64,000 bases of DNA from JAFAXD01 sp963760435 (GCA_963760435.1 CAVXDE010000040.1:199031-263030); one strand, 5' to 3'; numbered from the stretch's first letter, positions 35,861 through 43,855 are shown. Notes: generated from the letters alone by a model not told the origin. A program made the numbers and translations.

Positions 35861-35956
35861 GGAAGAGAGGCGCATCCGGTGATGCGTCCGGACTTCAAAT
35901 CCGGGAGGGGCCGTCAGCCGGTCTTTGGTGGGTTCGACTCCCACTCTCTTCCGCCA
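35861..35956 (+). tRNA. selC: tRNA-Sec (anticodon TCA)
   Basis: A 96-base gene with an 8-bp acceptor stem (GGAAGAGA pairing with TCTCTTCC), discriminator G and encoded CCA. The anticodon arm is CCGGA-CTTCAAA-TCCGG with TCA in the loop; a long variable arm (GAGGGGCCGTCAGCCGGTCTTT region) and GGTTCGACTCC T-arm follow. The long acceptor, extra-long variable arm and UCA anticodon identify selenocysteine tRNA. It sits at the right boundary of an integrated element, so its 5' half and promoter came with the element. Confidence 0.95.
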
Positions 35957-36010
35957 CGCTCCCGCAGCCGCGGATGCGCCGACCAAGTTCGACCGACTCC
36001 GTGATCAACA

Positions 36011-36271
36011 TCAACCGACGCTGCGGCGGTCCTCAGGCGGGACCAGCAACAGGTCTTCGGCCTGGGCCCAGTCGCGAAACAGGACCGCGACCTGGTCGGC
36101 CTGCTCCTGCGACTGAGCATGGTTGAGCGCCGTGACCAGTCGCTGGGTCTCTCGGCTTTCCGCGTCGCGCGCGTGACGCAGCACAACCTTGAGCGCGTCC
36201 TTGACGGTGCGGATCGGTTCGTCGGGATGCAGCGTGAGGTGGACCGGGGGATGGATCGCAAGGCTCGCCAT
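36011..36271 (-). CDS. Small hypothetical protein (86 aa)
   Basis: Encodes MASLAIHPPVHLTLHPDEPI followed by a helical, charged region (TVKDALKVVLRHARDAESRE). No domain recognised. It follows another small minus-strand gene after 11 bases, so the two probably form an operon just downstream of tRNA-Sec, on the opposite strand. Codon usage and composition are like the surrounding chromosome. Confidence 0.6.
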   Translation of the reverse strand: MASLAIHPPVHLTLHPDEPIRTVKDALKVVLRHARDAESRETQRLVTALNHAQSQEQADQVAVLFRDWAQAEDLLLVPPEDRRSVG

Positions 36272-36282
36272 AGGTTCGTCCT

Positions 36283-36465
36283 CTAAGCCGTGTGCCCTGG
36301 ATCAAGGCCTTCTTCTGGCGTCTTCTTCTTTCGCTCGGGGGTCATGTCCGGGATCGGGAAAGGCTCGCCAGGGACACCGCGGTCGCCCAGCCGGGCGCGG
36401 GTTCTCTCATCTTCGGTCGGACGCCTGTGCTTGTGCGGAGGCTGCTCCTTCATGCCGGTCTCCAA
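36283..36465 (-). CDS. Small hydrophilic hypothetical protein (60 aa)
   Basis: Encodes a Pro/Lys/Arg/Glu-rich protein (KEQPPHKHRRPTEDERTRAR; PDMTPERKKKTPEEG), probably disordered. An alternative start four codons in (MKEQPP) is possible. No domain recognised. It lies upstream of the 86-residue gene in the same direction. Confidence 0.5.
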   Translation of the reverse strand: METGMKEQPPHKHRRPTEDERTRARLGDRGVPGEPFPIPDMTPERKKKTPEEGLDPGHTA

Positions 36466-36642
36466 ATCGATCTGGCAAGATTACGGATAACAGGTTTCAG
36501 GCCTGCTTCCCTGGCCCAACGGCAAGGGCAGGCGGGGAGTTCCGCCGGGGAGGCCAACAGGCCCGCGAATACCTTTGACCCGCGGCCGCAATCGTCTACG
36601 CTATCAAGGCGTTGCCATTGATGGCGCCAGCACGAGGGACCC

Positions 36643-36999
36643 ATGACCGGATCGACACCGGCCAACAGCTTGGCCGAAGAGGGGGCGCGGGTCACCCGCG
36701 CCATCAATGATTCAATCAAGCGCTTCAGCGCCATGAGCGGACCTAACCTCATGCCGGAAGGCATGCCGCCGTTCATGCAGGCCGCTCAGGAATACAACGC
36801 GAAACTTCTGGAATTCGGCATCGCCAACACGACCGCGATGTTCGAGTGCTTCTGGAAAATGGCTGAAGCAAAATCGACACCCGAACTGGTCGAGATGGCC
36901 ACGCGCCAGGCCCGCGCCCAGTTCGACGCGTTCATGGAACAGGCCAAGCAATTGCAGGCCATTGCGCAGAAGGGCATGCCGAAGGGGCCGGGCGGGTAG
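36643..36999 (+). CDS. Phasin-family protein
   Basis: A 118-residue helical, amphipathic protein. The region MPPFMQAAQEYNAKLLEFGI through STPELVEMATRQARAQFDAF matches the phasin_2 layout, in which helices coat polyhydroxyalkanoate granules. No PHA genes adjoin it, so it may also be a general phasin-like protein. ATG 36643 begins MTGSTPANSLAEEGA. It converges on the deacetylase gene with two bases between stops. Confidence 0.8.
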   Translation: MTGSTPANSLAEEGARVTRAINDSIKRFSAMSGPNLMPEGMPPFMQAAQEYNAKLLEFGIANTTAMFECFWKMAEAKSTPELVEMATRQARAQFDAFMEQAKQLQAIAQKGMPKGPGG

Positions 37000-37001
37000 G
37001 C

Positions 37002-37955
37002 TCAGCCTCCCGCTTCCAAATAATTCTTTCGGTACCAATCGGCGATCTCGCTTCCAGTGGCGAGCCAGACCTCCTGGCGCGAGGTGATGTGTTTGAGCGC
37101 CTGGTCGAGATATTTGCTGCGATGCGGATGTCCGATCAGAAACGGGTGCAGGCAGATCGACATAACGCGCCCGGTCCTGGCACCATCCTCATAGAGGACA
37201 TCGAACTGATCGCGGATCATCTGCCCGAACATCTCCGGGCTCTGGTGCAAGCCGAGCAGCGCCGGGATATCGTTGATCTCGGCCGAGTAGGGCATTGACA
37301 GCATGCGTCCGGATTTGACCCGCATCGCATAGGGCTGGTCATCATTGACCCAGTTGCCGACGTAATCGATCCCGGCCGCGGCCAGAAGATCGAGCGTGCG
37401 CGTCGTCTCGCTCAAGGCTGGACTGAGCCAGCCGCGCGGGCGCTTGCCGGTGCCTTTGTGGATCGCTTCAACCACGCCGTTCACCAGCGCGCGCTCCTCC
37501 GCTTCGGTCTGCCGGTTGATGAGGACCGAATTGGTCGTGCCGTGGCCCATCCACTCCCACCCGAGCCCGTTGCCCGCCTCGATGATGCGCGGATAGTGGG
37601 TGCAGACATCGGAGTTGAGCGCCACGGTTCCTTTGATCCCGTGCCTCTCCATGATGTCCATCATCCGCCAGATCCCCACGCGAACGCCGTAGTCGCGCCA
37701 CGAGTAGTTCAGCACATCTGGATTGAGCCCGAGGCCGCCATCGGCCAGCCGCGTGGACGGGCGGTCGAACAGGAAATGCTCGATGTTCGGGATCACCCAC
37801 AGTGCAACGCGCGCGCCGTTGGGCCAGCGCAGCGGCTTGCGGTCGACGATGGCGGAGTAATCGAAGCGCCCATGATGTTGCGGAACGGTCGCCGGCGCAG
37901 ACGCAGGGGATTTCGCAGTGCGGAGCACTTTCGATTTGCTGGGACGGCGTGTCAC
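37002..37955 (-). CDS. Polysaccharide deacetylase (NodB-homology) family protein
   Basis: A 317-residue carbohydrate-esterase-4-like protein of the subgroup that includes PuuE-type allantoinase-like enzymes. Visible features are WPNGARVALWVIPNIEHFLF, YGVRVGIWRMMDIMERHGIK, TVALNSDVCTHYP, WEWMGHGTTNS (metal His) and the CLHPFLIGHPHRSKYLD segment. GTG at 37955 is preferred because AAAGAGGAAA lies upstream; the frame stays open to 38024. It is divergent from an isochorismatase-like hydrolase, hinting at amide or N-heterocycle catabolism. Substrate unknown. Confidence 0.85.
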   Translation of the reverse strand: MTRRPSKSKVLRTAKSPASAPATVPQHHGRFDYSAIVDRKPLRWPNGARVALWVIPNIEHFLFDRPSTRLADGGLGLNPDVLNYSWRDYGVRVGIWRMMDIMERHGIKGTVALNSDVCTHYPRIIEAGNGLGWEWMGHGTTNSVLINRQTEAEERALVNGVVEAIHKGTGKRPRGWLSPALSETTRTLDLLAAAGIDYVGNWVNDDQPYAMRVKSGRMLSMPYSAEINDIPALLGLHQSPEMFGQMIRDQFDVLYEDGARTGRVMSICLHPFLIGHPHRSKYLDQALKHITSRQEVWLATGSEIADWYRKNYLEAGG

Positions 37956-38050
37956 TGGCTCGTTTCCTCTTTCTTGTTTGCAGACTGGCCGATGCCCGGC
38001 CTTACGGGCTAATATTGCCACCACCGCGACATCACGACGAGGACGAACGC

Positions 38051-38707
38051 ATGACCGTAAGTGAGGACGAATTCTTCCGGCAACGCGGTTTTGGCCAGAA
38101 GATCGGGTTCGGCGAGCGCCCGGCGCTGATCATCATCGACATCGTGAAGGCGTTCACCGACGCGACGCGCATGCTTGGTGCCAACCTCGACTCGCAGATC
38201 CAGGCGATACGGCCGCTGCTTGAGGTTACGCATGAGCGCGGATTTCCGGTGCTGTTCTCGACCGTGCGCTATGAGGAACGCGAGCTGCGTGATGCCGGGC
38301 TCTGGGGCATCAAGATGAAGGGATCAGCGACGCTGAAAGCCGATGGCGATGGCTGGGAGATCGATCCGCGCCTCGATGTTCAGCCCTCCGACAGCATCTT
38401 GTTCAAGAAATACGCGTCCTGTTTCTTCGGCACCGATCTCGTTCCGCGCCTCACCAGCCGCGGCGTCGATACGTTGATCGTGACGGGCTGCACCACCAGC
38501 GGCTGCGTGCGCGCCACCGCCGTTGATGCTGTGCAAAATGGCTTCCGTCCGATGGTGGTGCGCGAAGCCGTCGGCGACCGGTCCGTGCCGGCGCACGAAC
38601 AAAGCCTGTTCGATCTCAATGCCAAATATGCCGACGTGGTCTCGCTCGACGAGACTCTGCAATATCTGCGCAACGTCGGCCACAACACGTCGGCGGCGGC
38701 CGCTTAA
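38051..38707 (+). CDS. Isochorismatase-family cysteine hydrolase (N-carbamoylsarcosine amidase-like)
   Basis: A 218-residue cytosolic amide hydrolase. The catalytic Asp is in ALIIIDIVKAFTDA, the Lys in FKKYASCFFGTDL and the nucleophile Cys in VTGCTTSGCVRATAVDAVQ, with the usual cis-peptide before it. The pattern resembles N-carbamoylsarcosine amidase more than nicotinamidase. ATG 38051 has GAGGA 6-10 bases upstream. It is followed after four bases by an Fe-S protein gene, so both are likely cotranscribed. Confidence 0.9.
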   Translation: MTVSEDEFFRQRGFGQKIGFGERPALIIIDIVKAFTDATRMLGANLDSQIQAIRPLLEVTHERGFPVLFSTVRYEERELRDAGLWGIKMKGSATLKADGDGWEIDPRLDVQPSDSILFKKYASCFFGTDLVPRLTSRGVDTLIVTGCTTSGCVRATAVDAVQNGFRPMVVREAVGDRSVPAHEQSLFDLNAKYADVVSLDETLQYLRNVGHNTSAAAA

Positions 38708-38711
38708 GGAC

Positions 38712-40034
38712 ATGGACGAGCCCTCGTTCGAAACAGCCCTCAATGACCGCGTTGGCGGCATGCTCGATGCCTGCACCCGCTGCGGCAAGTGCGTTGAGGT
38801 CTGTCCGAGCGTGGGGCCCGCCGGCATTGCCGATGCCGCGCCGCGGGATGTCATCAGCGGTATCATCGATATCGTACGCAGCGGGGAGGGGCCGGCCGCC
38901 GCGCGTACCTGGGCGGCGTCCTGCCTGCTGAGTGGCGACTGCATCAAGGCGTGTGACTACGGCGTCAACCCGCGGTTCGTCTTGGCGATGGCCCGCTTGA
39001 GCATGGCTAAGCACAAGGGCGCGCCGGACGAGCGGCGGCGGCAAGGCGTGCAGAAGTTTCGTGATCTCGGACGCGACGTGACGGTGTTGTCGCGGCTGCA
39101 ACTCGAGGACGCTGTGCTCGAGCGCCTCGGCCAGAAATCCGCTTCGGTGACGGAGCCGGCCGAACCGCCGGACTTCGTCTTCTACTCCGGCTGCAATGTG
39201 CTCAAGACGCCGCACATCGCGCTGCTGGCACTCGACGTGATGGATGCGCTCGGGATCAGCTACCGGGTGATGGGCGGGCCGACCCACTGCTGCGGTGTGA
39301 TCCAGCTGCGCGCCGGCGACGCCGAGATGTCAGGCCGCATGGGAACCAGCACGGTCGAGAAATTGGCGCACAGCAAATCCGGCCAGGTCCTGAGCTGGTG
39401 CCCAAGCTGCTACGTGCAGATGACCGAGACCACCTTGCCGACACTCGAACGGCAGCGGGGCGCCCGGCCGTTCGACATCACGCCATTCATGCGCTTCCTG
39501 CGCGGCCGTCTGGATGATCTCAAGCCGCTCCTGCGCAGCCGCGTGCCGATGCGCCTCGCGCTGCACCAGCATCCCGGTGTGGCCGGCGTGATGGAGGCTG
39601 CAGCCGACATCCTGCGCGCAATCCCCGGCGTCGATCTCGTCGACCTGCACCGGCCGGCCGTGGGCCTGCAGAGTGTCAACCTCGCCGTGTTGCCCCAGTA
39701 CAAGCGCGAACTACAGCTTGCCGAGCTTGAGGCGGCGCGCGCGGCCGGGATCGATGCGCTGGTCGCGGTCTATCATTCGGATCACCGCGAGCTCTGCGCC
39801 CACGAGCGCGATTGGCCGTTCCAGATCCTCAACGTCCTGGAAATCATCGGCGCCAGCATGGGGCTCGCCGAACATGATCGCTACAAAGAACTCAAGATCA
39901 CCCAGGATGCCGATCTGATCCTGGCCGAGTGCCGCGACATGATGGCGGCACACGCGCTCAAACCCGAGGTCGCGCGGGCGGTTGTGATCAACGCGATGCT
40001 CGGCGATCAGCCCTTGCCGCTGGGGAGTAGCTGA
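38712..40034 (+). CDS. (Fe-S)-binding protein with CCG domains (HdrD/GlpC/GlcF-like)
   Basis: A 440-residue electron-transfer protein. Ferredoxin-type cysteines appear as CTRCGKCVEVCPS (about residues 20-32) and CLLSGDCIKACDYG (about 75-88). Two CCG-type segments follow: SGCNVLKTP with THCCGVIQLRAGD, and WCPSCYVQM. In the C-terminal repeat the expected CCG is not clear (HQHPGVAGVM). Such proteins pair with flavin dehydrogenases to move electrons into the quinone pool. ATG 38712 has AAGGA just upstream. It appears to be in an operon with the isochorismatase-like gene. Confidence 0.85.
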   Translation: MDEPSFETALNDRVGGMLDACTRCGKCVEVCPSVGPAGIADAAPRDVISGIIDIVRSGEGPAAARTWAASCLLSGDCIKACDYGVNPRFVLAMARLSMAKHKGAPDERRRQGVQKFRDLGRDVTVLSRLQLEDAVLERLGQKSASVTEPAEPPDFVFYSGCNVLKTPHIALLALDVMDALGISYRVMGGPTHCCGVIQLRAGDAEMSGRMGTSTVEKLAHSKSGQVLSWCPSCYVQMTETTLPTLERQRGARPFDITPFMRFLRGRLDDLKPLLRSRVPMRLALHQHPGVAGVMEAAADILRAIPGVDLVDLHRPAVGLQSVNLAVLPQYKRELQLAELEAARAAGIDALVAVYHSDHRELCAHERDWPFQILNVLEIIGASMGLAEHDRYKELKITQDADLILAECRDMMAAHALKPEVARAVVINAMLGDQPLPLGSS

Positions 40035-40162
40035 GTACCCCTGATTGTGCTTGCCGGCACCGTCAATCCGTCATCAATGAATTTGACACAATTTGGCGTT
40101 GGAACATACGCCAACGATTTGACGCGGACGATTCCAGGCACTCGAGATATCCCTGCAGGAGA

Positions 40163-40732
40163 ATGAGCGTGTTTCCGCGTCCCCGCAGCTTGCTGATCGC
40201 GATCGTCTCGCTGATGTTGGTTGTCGTAGCGGCTGGCGCGGACGTCCCGGCACCTGTTCCCATCGCGCATCAGAGCGAGCCGTTTCGGCAAGGCGTGCTG
40301 GTCGACAGTTTCGGCCAATGGGAAATCCGCAAAGGCCTGATCGATCACACTTTCCTTTTGATTGGCGCCAGCAAAGGGGACGGGGAGGGGCATTTCTGGT
40401 TGCACTGCGACCAGAACAACATGATCACCGTTGCGGTGCCGTTGCTCGAACGGCCGCGCGATCGCGTGCGCTCGCACGCGGTGACGGTTCACGCCGACAC
40501 TGGCCTGACCCGGGCGATGAGCCTCGTTGTGTTCGAGGACTTTGTCGCAGTGGCGATCGACTACGACGGCGGACGCAACGACAAGGTTGCGGATTTCCTC
40601 GACGTGCTGCGCTCGGCCAAGGACACCGTCACGATCTCCTATTCCGATCACAATTTCGATTACGACGTCACGCAATTGCAGGCGGCGCAGACCCGATTTC
40701 GGGAATTGTGTAGTCGGCCGACGCGGCGCTGA
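40163..40732 (+). CDS. Secreted protein of unknown function (189 aa)
   Basis: A signal peptide is visible (RPRSLLIAIVSLMLVVVAAG, cleaved near AGA). The rest is a small beta-rich domain with SFGQWEIRKG, FWLHCDQNNMITVAVPL and a C-terminal TISYSDHNFDYDVTQLQAA-type helix. The layout resembles small periplasmic proteins common in Bradyrhizobium-like genomes. No function known. CAGGAG lies just upstream of ATG 40163. Confidence 0.7.
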   Translation: MSVFPRPRSLLIAIVSLMLVVVAAGADVPAPVPIAHQSEPFRQGVLVDSFGQWEIRKGLIDHTFLLIGASKGDGEGHFWLHCDQNNMITVAVPLLERPRDRVRSHAVTVHADTGLTRAMSLVVFEDFVAVAIDYDGGRNDKVADFLDVLRSAKDTVTISYSDHNFDYDVTQLQAAQTRFRELCSRPTRR

Positions 40733-40769
40733 GCATAGCCTTGCCTCGTTTGGTGTTTGTTCAAGCACC

Positions 40770-41021
40770 ATGGCGCGGCTTCATCCAGTTCTGATTTTCC
40801 TGCTGGGTTTGAGCACCAACCTTGGATCCGCACTGCCCGCGGCTGCCTATATCGACCATCCATGGTGCACGGGCGGAGGTGGCTGGTCTGGCGCGCTGAC
40901 ATGCAGCTTCGACAGCTACGAACAGTGCCGTGCCAACGCACGCACGTGTGTCGCTAACCCGGCGTCGACGTCCTATCCGCTAACACAACGGGTCCCAGCA
41001 GGCGTGAACCGGCCACGCTAG
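40770..41021 (+). CDS. DUF3551-type small secreted protein
   Basis: An 83-residue protein with signal peptide (RLHPVLIFLLGLSTNLGSAL, cleaved near PAAAY). It then has the DUF3551 pattern: HPWCTGGGGWSGALTCSFDS followed by YEQCRANARTCVANP. Four cysteines probably form two disulfides. These are abundant in Bradyrhizobium and relatives and have no known function. The stop is directly followed by an intergenic hairpin repeat. Confidence 0.82.
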   Translation: MARLHPVLIFLLGLSTNLGSALPAAAYIDHPWCTGGGGWSGALTCSFDSYEQCRANARTCVANPASTSYPLTQRVPAGVNRPR

Positions 41022-41145
41022 AGCATGACCCCGAAAAAGCCTGCCCCGCACTTGATGCGGGGTGGATACCGGTTTTCGGTAAAGATCATGCTCAAACAAT
41101 AAGCTAAAGCGTGATGACGATTCGAGAAAAGTCATCGCGCTTTAG
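41021..41145. repeat. Double-hairpin intergenic repeat element
   Basis: First hairpin: GAGCATGA at 41021-41028 pairs with TCATGCTC at 41086-41093. Second: CTAAAGCG.GATGAC at 41104-41118 pairs with GTCATC.CGCTTTAG at 41131-41145. This layout is a dispersed repeat family of Rhizobiales. The first hairpin's interior carries an extra small hairpin, CCCCGCA..TGCGGGG, which looks like an insertion within the element. Confidence 0.8.
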
Positions 41146-41210
41146 GAGCGCAATCTGATCGGCCGTGGCGGCGTAAAAGCTGGGGATAGCCGGGGAACTC
41201 GGCGAACTGG

Positions 41211-41606
41211 CTATCGGTTACCCTCCGCTGGCGGGGCGCGTGCCTCGTCGGCGCGGCGGCCCCGGCCGTCCCCCACCCCCCACCCAGGCTGGGGTCGCCA
41301 CGTTTCGACGGTTTCGCGGATTGGCGTGAGCGCCCGTACTTCTTCGGGCGTGTAAAGCTGAGACGAACCAGCTCCCGACCAGCGTGGTTTTATGCTGCGG
41401 CTGGACGTGCCGCCGCTGCTTCGGCCGCCCCCGCTGCTCCTCGATGAGGAGTAGGACGGGGTCGAGTAGGACGGGGGCGAGGACGGGATCGAGTACGAGC
41501 GGTAGCCGCTGTAGCCACCCCAGCGGGAGCGCCCACCGCATGCAGGGCACTCCGCTGCGGCGCTCGCTGTGCGATGGCCTCTTACTGGTGGTGTGCATCT
41601 AGCCAT
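41211..41606 (-). CDS. Ser/Gly-rich low-complexity protein, doubtful (131 aa)
   Basis: The minus-strand frame encodes a Cys-containing start (ECPACGGRSRWGG), then a Ser/Tyr/Pro-rich region (YSIPSSPPSYSTPSYSSSRS) and an acidic-to-neutral piece TPEEVRALTPIRETVE. Low complexity and competing frames make it uncertain. The left end includes one copy of a 25-bp direct repeat (41278-41302). It could be a truncated accessory gene. Confidence 0.3.
   Translation of the reverse strand: MARCTPPVRGHRTASAAAECPACGGRSRWGGYSGYRSYSIPSSPPSYSTPSYSSSRSSGGGRSSGGTSSRSIKPRWSGAGSSQLYTPEEVRALTPIRETVETWRPQPGWGVGDGRGRRADEARAPPAEGNR
41278..41302 (+). repeat. 25-bp direct repeat, copy 1
   Basis: Begins CCCCACCCAGGCTGGGGTCG and ends CCACG; identical to 42795-42819. 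The core CCCCA..TGGGG is itself palindromic. Confidence 0.8.
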
Positions 41607-41730
41607 GTAGCCGATGACCTCTCCAACGTCACAGTACTACATATATGGGAATATCTCTCGCCAAACGCAGGATGCAGTAGTGGCAACAGGCGGACCTTGC
41701 CAGCCAGCGAGAATGTTCCCATTATGTTCT

Positions 41731-41994
41731 ATGGTCGTGGAAACCCTTGGAGATGCATTCGCGGCGGGCTGGCGCATCACGGCTCGCTGCGCCTGGGGCA
41801 AGCGTGATGGAATGAAGACCCGGCGCGAGTGCACCTATACCCGCGAGCTTGATCTGGAGACGCTGGTGTGGACGCGCGGCCCGAGCTTCCCGCTGTCGAG
41901 TCTGGACGGCCGGCTGATGTGTCCGCGGTGCCGATCGCGGCGCGTGGCGATCCTGTTTCAGCCGCCTTCAATATCGAACGCCGCCAAGGGCTAG
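41731..41994 (+). CDS. Small hypothetical protein with C-terminal zinc-ribbon-like pair (87 aa)
   Basis: Encodes VVETLGDAFAAGWRITARCA, then RRECTYTRELDLETLVWTRG and finally LMCPRCRSRRVAILFQPP. Cys residues at TARCA, RREC and CPRC could form a zinc site. The layout matches small proteins repeatedly found in Bradyrhizobium-type genomes. The frame is open upstream to 41614, but the part before 41731 is not conserved-looking. Function unknown. It lies between the two 25-bp repeats. Confidence 0.65.
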   Translation: MVVETLGDAFAAGWRITARCAWGKRDGMKTRRECTYTRELDLETLVWTRGPSFPLSSLDGRLMCPRCRSRRVAILFQPPSISNAAKG

Positions 41995-42092
41995 GCTCGG
42001 CGCGCAGGGGGCCAAGATTGCCGAAAGTTTAATTTCTCCCGTGTCAGCTTTACTGTACAGGAGGGTTAAGAGCCTCATCTGCGCGAGAAATC

Positions 42093-42641
42093 ATGAGCGA
42101 AGACATATTTACACTTGTCAATGTAAATCCTCCGAGCAGTGACCTGGTCGATGCTGGAACGCTCGTGACCATCGCAGATTACGGCGGGATTCCAGCCCCG
42201 AATGAAGCCGCTACCTTAGCCCAATTCGCCCAAGCTCAGTTTACCTACGGGCAACAAATCGGTGTGATGGACCCGCTGGTCTATGTCTATCAAGCGCTCG
42301 GTGTAGCGCTCGCGTCTACCGGCCCGCAGTTTCTGAATACGTTCGGACCTTCCACTCCAACGCACCCGGCTTCCCCGGCTGGCGACATGCAATTCGTAGT
42401 CGACGCCTACACGAATGTATTCGGACATGCGGGTACCCAAGCGCAGATTCAGCAGTTCATGGGTCAATTAAACTTTTTAGAGACCCTCTACACGTCAGCT
42501 GGGGTCTTTGGAGATACCGCAAACATTGATCTGTTGGCTCGCGGAGGGGTGTACGGCCAAATGCTCGGCATCGAGCACGAAATAAACCCCACTGCGATCA
42601 TCGGGATACACATGCCAACGCTCACGTCACCCGCTGTTTGA
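42093..42641 (+). CDS. DUF4214-like / unknown protein (182 aa)
   Basis: An acidic, Gly/Ala/Thr-rich protein without a classic signal peptide. The C-terminal region VDAYTNVFGHAGTQAQIQQF followed by NFLETLYTSAGVFGDTANID resembles the repeat of DUF4214 and surface-protein tails, where xxYxxxxGR-like helices recur. It starts MSEDIFTLVNVNPPSSD. A GGAGGG lies about 32 bases upstream. GC is lower than in the chromosome around it, and it lies between two 25-bp direct repeats, suggesting an acquired gene. Confidence 0.55.
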   Translation: MSEDIFTLVNVNPPSSDLVDAGTLVTIADYGGIPAPNEAATLAQFAQAQFTYGQQIGVMDPLVYVYQALGVALASTGPQFLNTFGPSTPTHPASPAGDMQFVVDAYTNVFGHAGTQAQIQQFMGQLNFLETLYTSAGVFGDTANIDLLARGGVYGQMLGIEHEINPTAIIGIHMPTLTSPAV

Positions 42642-42654
42642 GGTCCGCTTCGGA

Positions 42655-42712
42655 CGCCCGGTGACCACCAGGACCGACCACCCGGTCACCGGTCGGTCAC
42701 CAGCCGGTCATC
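42655..42712. repeat. Cluster of GGTCACC/GGTGACC motifs
   Basis: Within about 55 bases after the stop at 42641, the motifs GGTGACC, CCGGTCACCGG, GGTCACC and CCGGTCATC recur. ACCCGGTCACCGG appears again at about 43648-43660. Possible operator or protein-binding cluster; role unknown. Confidence 0.45.
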
Positions 42713-42794
42713 AACGTCATTCGATCTGCTGTACATCCTGCTATACAAGCGATGCGAAAAAACCCAATTAAATCAACGAAAATGGATGAGTTTA

Positions 42795-42819
42795 CCCCAC
42801 CCAGGCTGGGGTCGCCACG
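42795..42819 (+). repeat. 25-bp direct repeat, copy 2
   Basis: Identical to 41278-41302; together they enclose about 1.5 kb with the two accessory genes at 41731 and 42093. Confidence 0.8.
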
Positions 42820-42915
42820 CTTCCTAAATCTCATTGACTTCCAATAGTCTCTTGATTCCTCAAGGGCCGATTGGCTTGGCTCTTCTCCTTCGAGAACCGA
42901 GGTGGGCGCGAGCCG

Positions 42916-43353
42916 TTACTGCAACGTGATGACCAGCCCGTTGAGGTCGGCAGCGACGAGCAGCCCAACTTGGCGGCCGGCCAACGTGAGCACCGCGCCG
43001 TTCTGATTGGTCAACACGATCGCGCCGGCGCCTGCGGGGCCGACTGCGGCGCCCGCGCCCGCCGCGCCATAGATGCCATTAACATCGGCCGGCGTTCGGA
43101 TATTGCTGACGGTGCCGACGAAATCGGTCGCCGAGGCCCCAAAGGTAAATCCGTAGCTCAGGCCGCCGATCGCGAGTCGGTAATAACGGCCTTGAAATAC
43201 CAGCGTGCCGGTACCGCCAGAGCCGCCGATGACAAAGCCAGCCTTGATCACGTTGAAGCGGATTGAACCGCTGTTTGCGCAGGCAGCAGTCGCGACCCCC
43301 GCAGTCACGGTCAAAGCAATCAGCGCCGCACGAATGGCGGATGACAATCGCAT
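42916..43353 (-). CDS. Secreted Gly-rich protein, SYLF/DUF1134-like (145 aa), function unknown
   Basis: A signal peptide (SSAIRAALIALTVTAGVATA) ends near ACANS, where the Cys could be a lipidation site or simply near the cleavage point. The mature part is a Gly-rich beta-sheet domain with FNVIKAGFVIGGSGGTGTLV, YRLAIGGLSYGFTFGASATD and GAIVLTNQNGAVLTLAGRQV. This layout resembles SYLF/YSC84-like lipid-binding or DUF1134 domains, but I am not certain. No neighbour suggests a role. Confidence 0.6.
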   Translation of the reverse strand: MRLSSAIRAALIALTVTAGVATAACANSGSIRFNVIKAGFVIGGSGGTGTLVFQGRYYRLAIGGLSYGFTFGASATDFVGTVSNIRTPADVNGIYGAAGAGAAVGPAGAGAIVLTNQNGAVLTLAGRQVGLLVAADLNGLVITLQ

Positions 43354-43855
43354 AGCCAGTCCTCTCCCTGGATGAACGCTAGGATTTAGCTACTGGTCGT
43401 TTTGGGTGGACGCGCCAGCGGATGCAGTAAGTCTCATGGCCCCCGACGTTCCAAAGGTAATCCAACGGTCCCCGACTGACATAAATGCGCGGCGCACCGG
43501 TTGTTCCACGTCGCGGTGAGTTCGGATCGGAAGTGACATTTGGACAACGTTCGAAATCTACCGGCCAGGGGAGGGGGCGGCCTCACCCCGAGGGTCGATT
43601 GCTAGCAAGGCCATGAATACGCTCATCTTCGCGGCGTCCCGGGCGGATCACCCGGTCACCGGGCGGTCTGATCCCGACCCTGCGAACCGGCGGCCCTGGT
43701 TGCGCGCTCAGCAAAGCGTACGTCCAGGGCCGCCTCGCCCCACCCCAGGGTTGAGAGCATGCGCCCGGGCGGCCCGCCTGGCGAGGTACTATCGGCCCCT
43801 GTGGATAACTTTCCCGAGCGGGCGTGACCCGACACTGTCCGAAGCGCGCTTGGTG
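43354..43855. other. 500-bp stretch without a recognised gene
   Basis: Short frames here have low-complexity Arg/Pro/Gly composition and look non-coding. It contains a second GGTCACC-type motif near 43650. A possible divergent promoter for the secreted protein gene lies at its left end. Confidence 0.35.

Larger units (their letters stand above)
32562..35903. mobile_element. Small element integrated in selC, bounded by a 45-bp direct repeat
   Basis: The 5' half of tRNA-Sec occurs twice in direct orientation, at 32562-32606 and 35859-35903, identical over 45 bases. The right copy continues into the complete tRNA gene; the left stops inside the anticodon stem. This is the pattern left by site-specific integration into a tRNA gene. 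The 3.3 kb between has visibly lower GC and holds only very small genes, several followed by their own terminator. No integrase lies inside, so the element is either a remnant or mobilised in trans. Imperfect 20-bp repeats (GTGGAC..ACAT.TGGACCG) lie near both ends. Confidence 0.75.
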
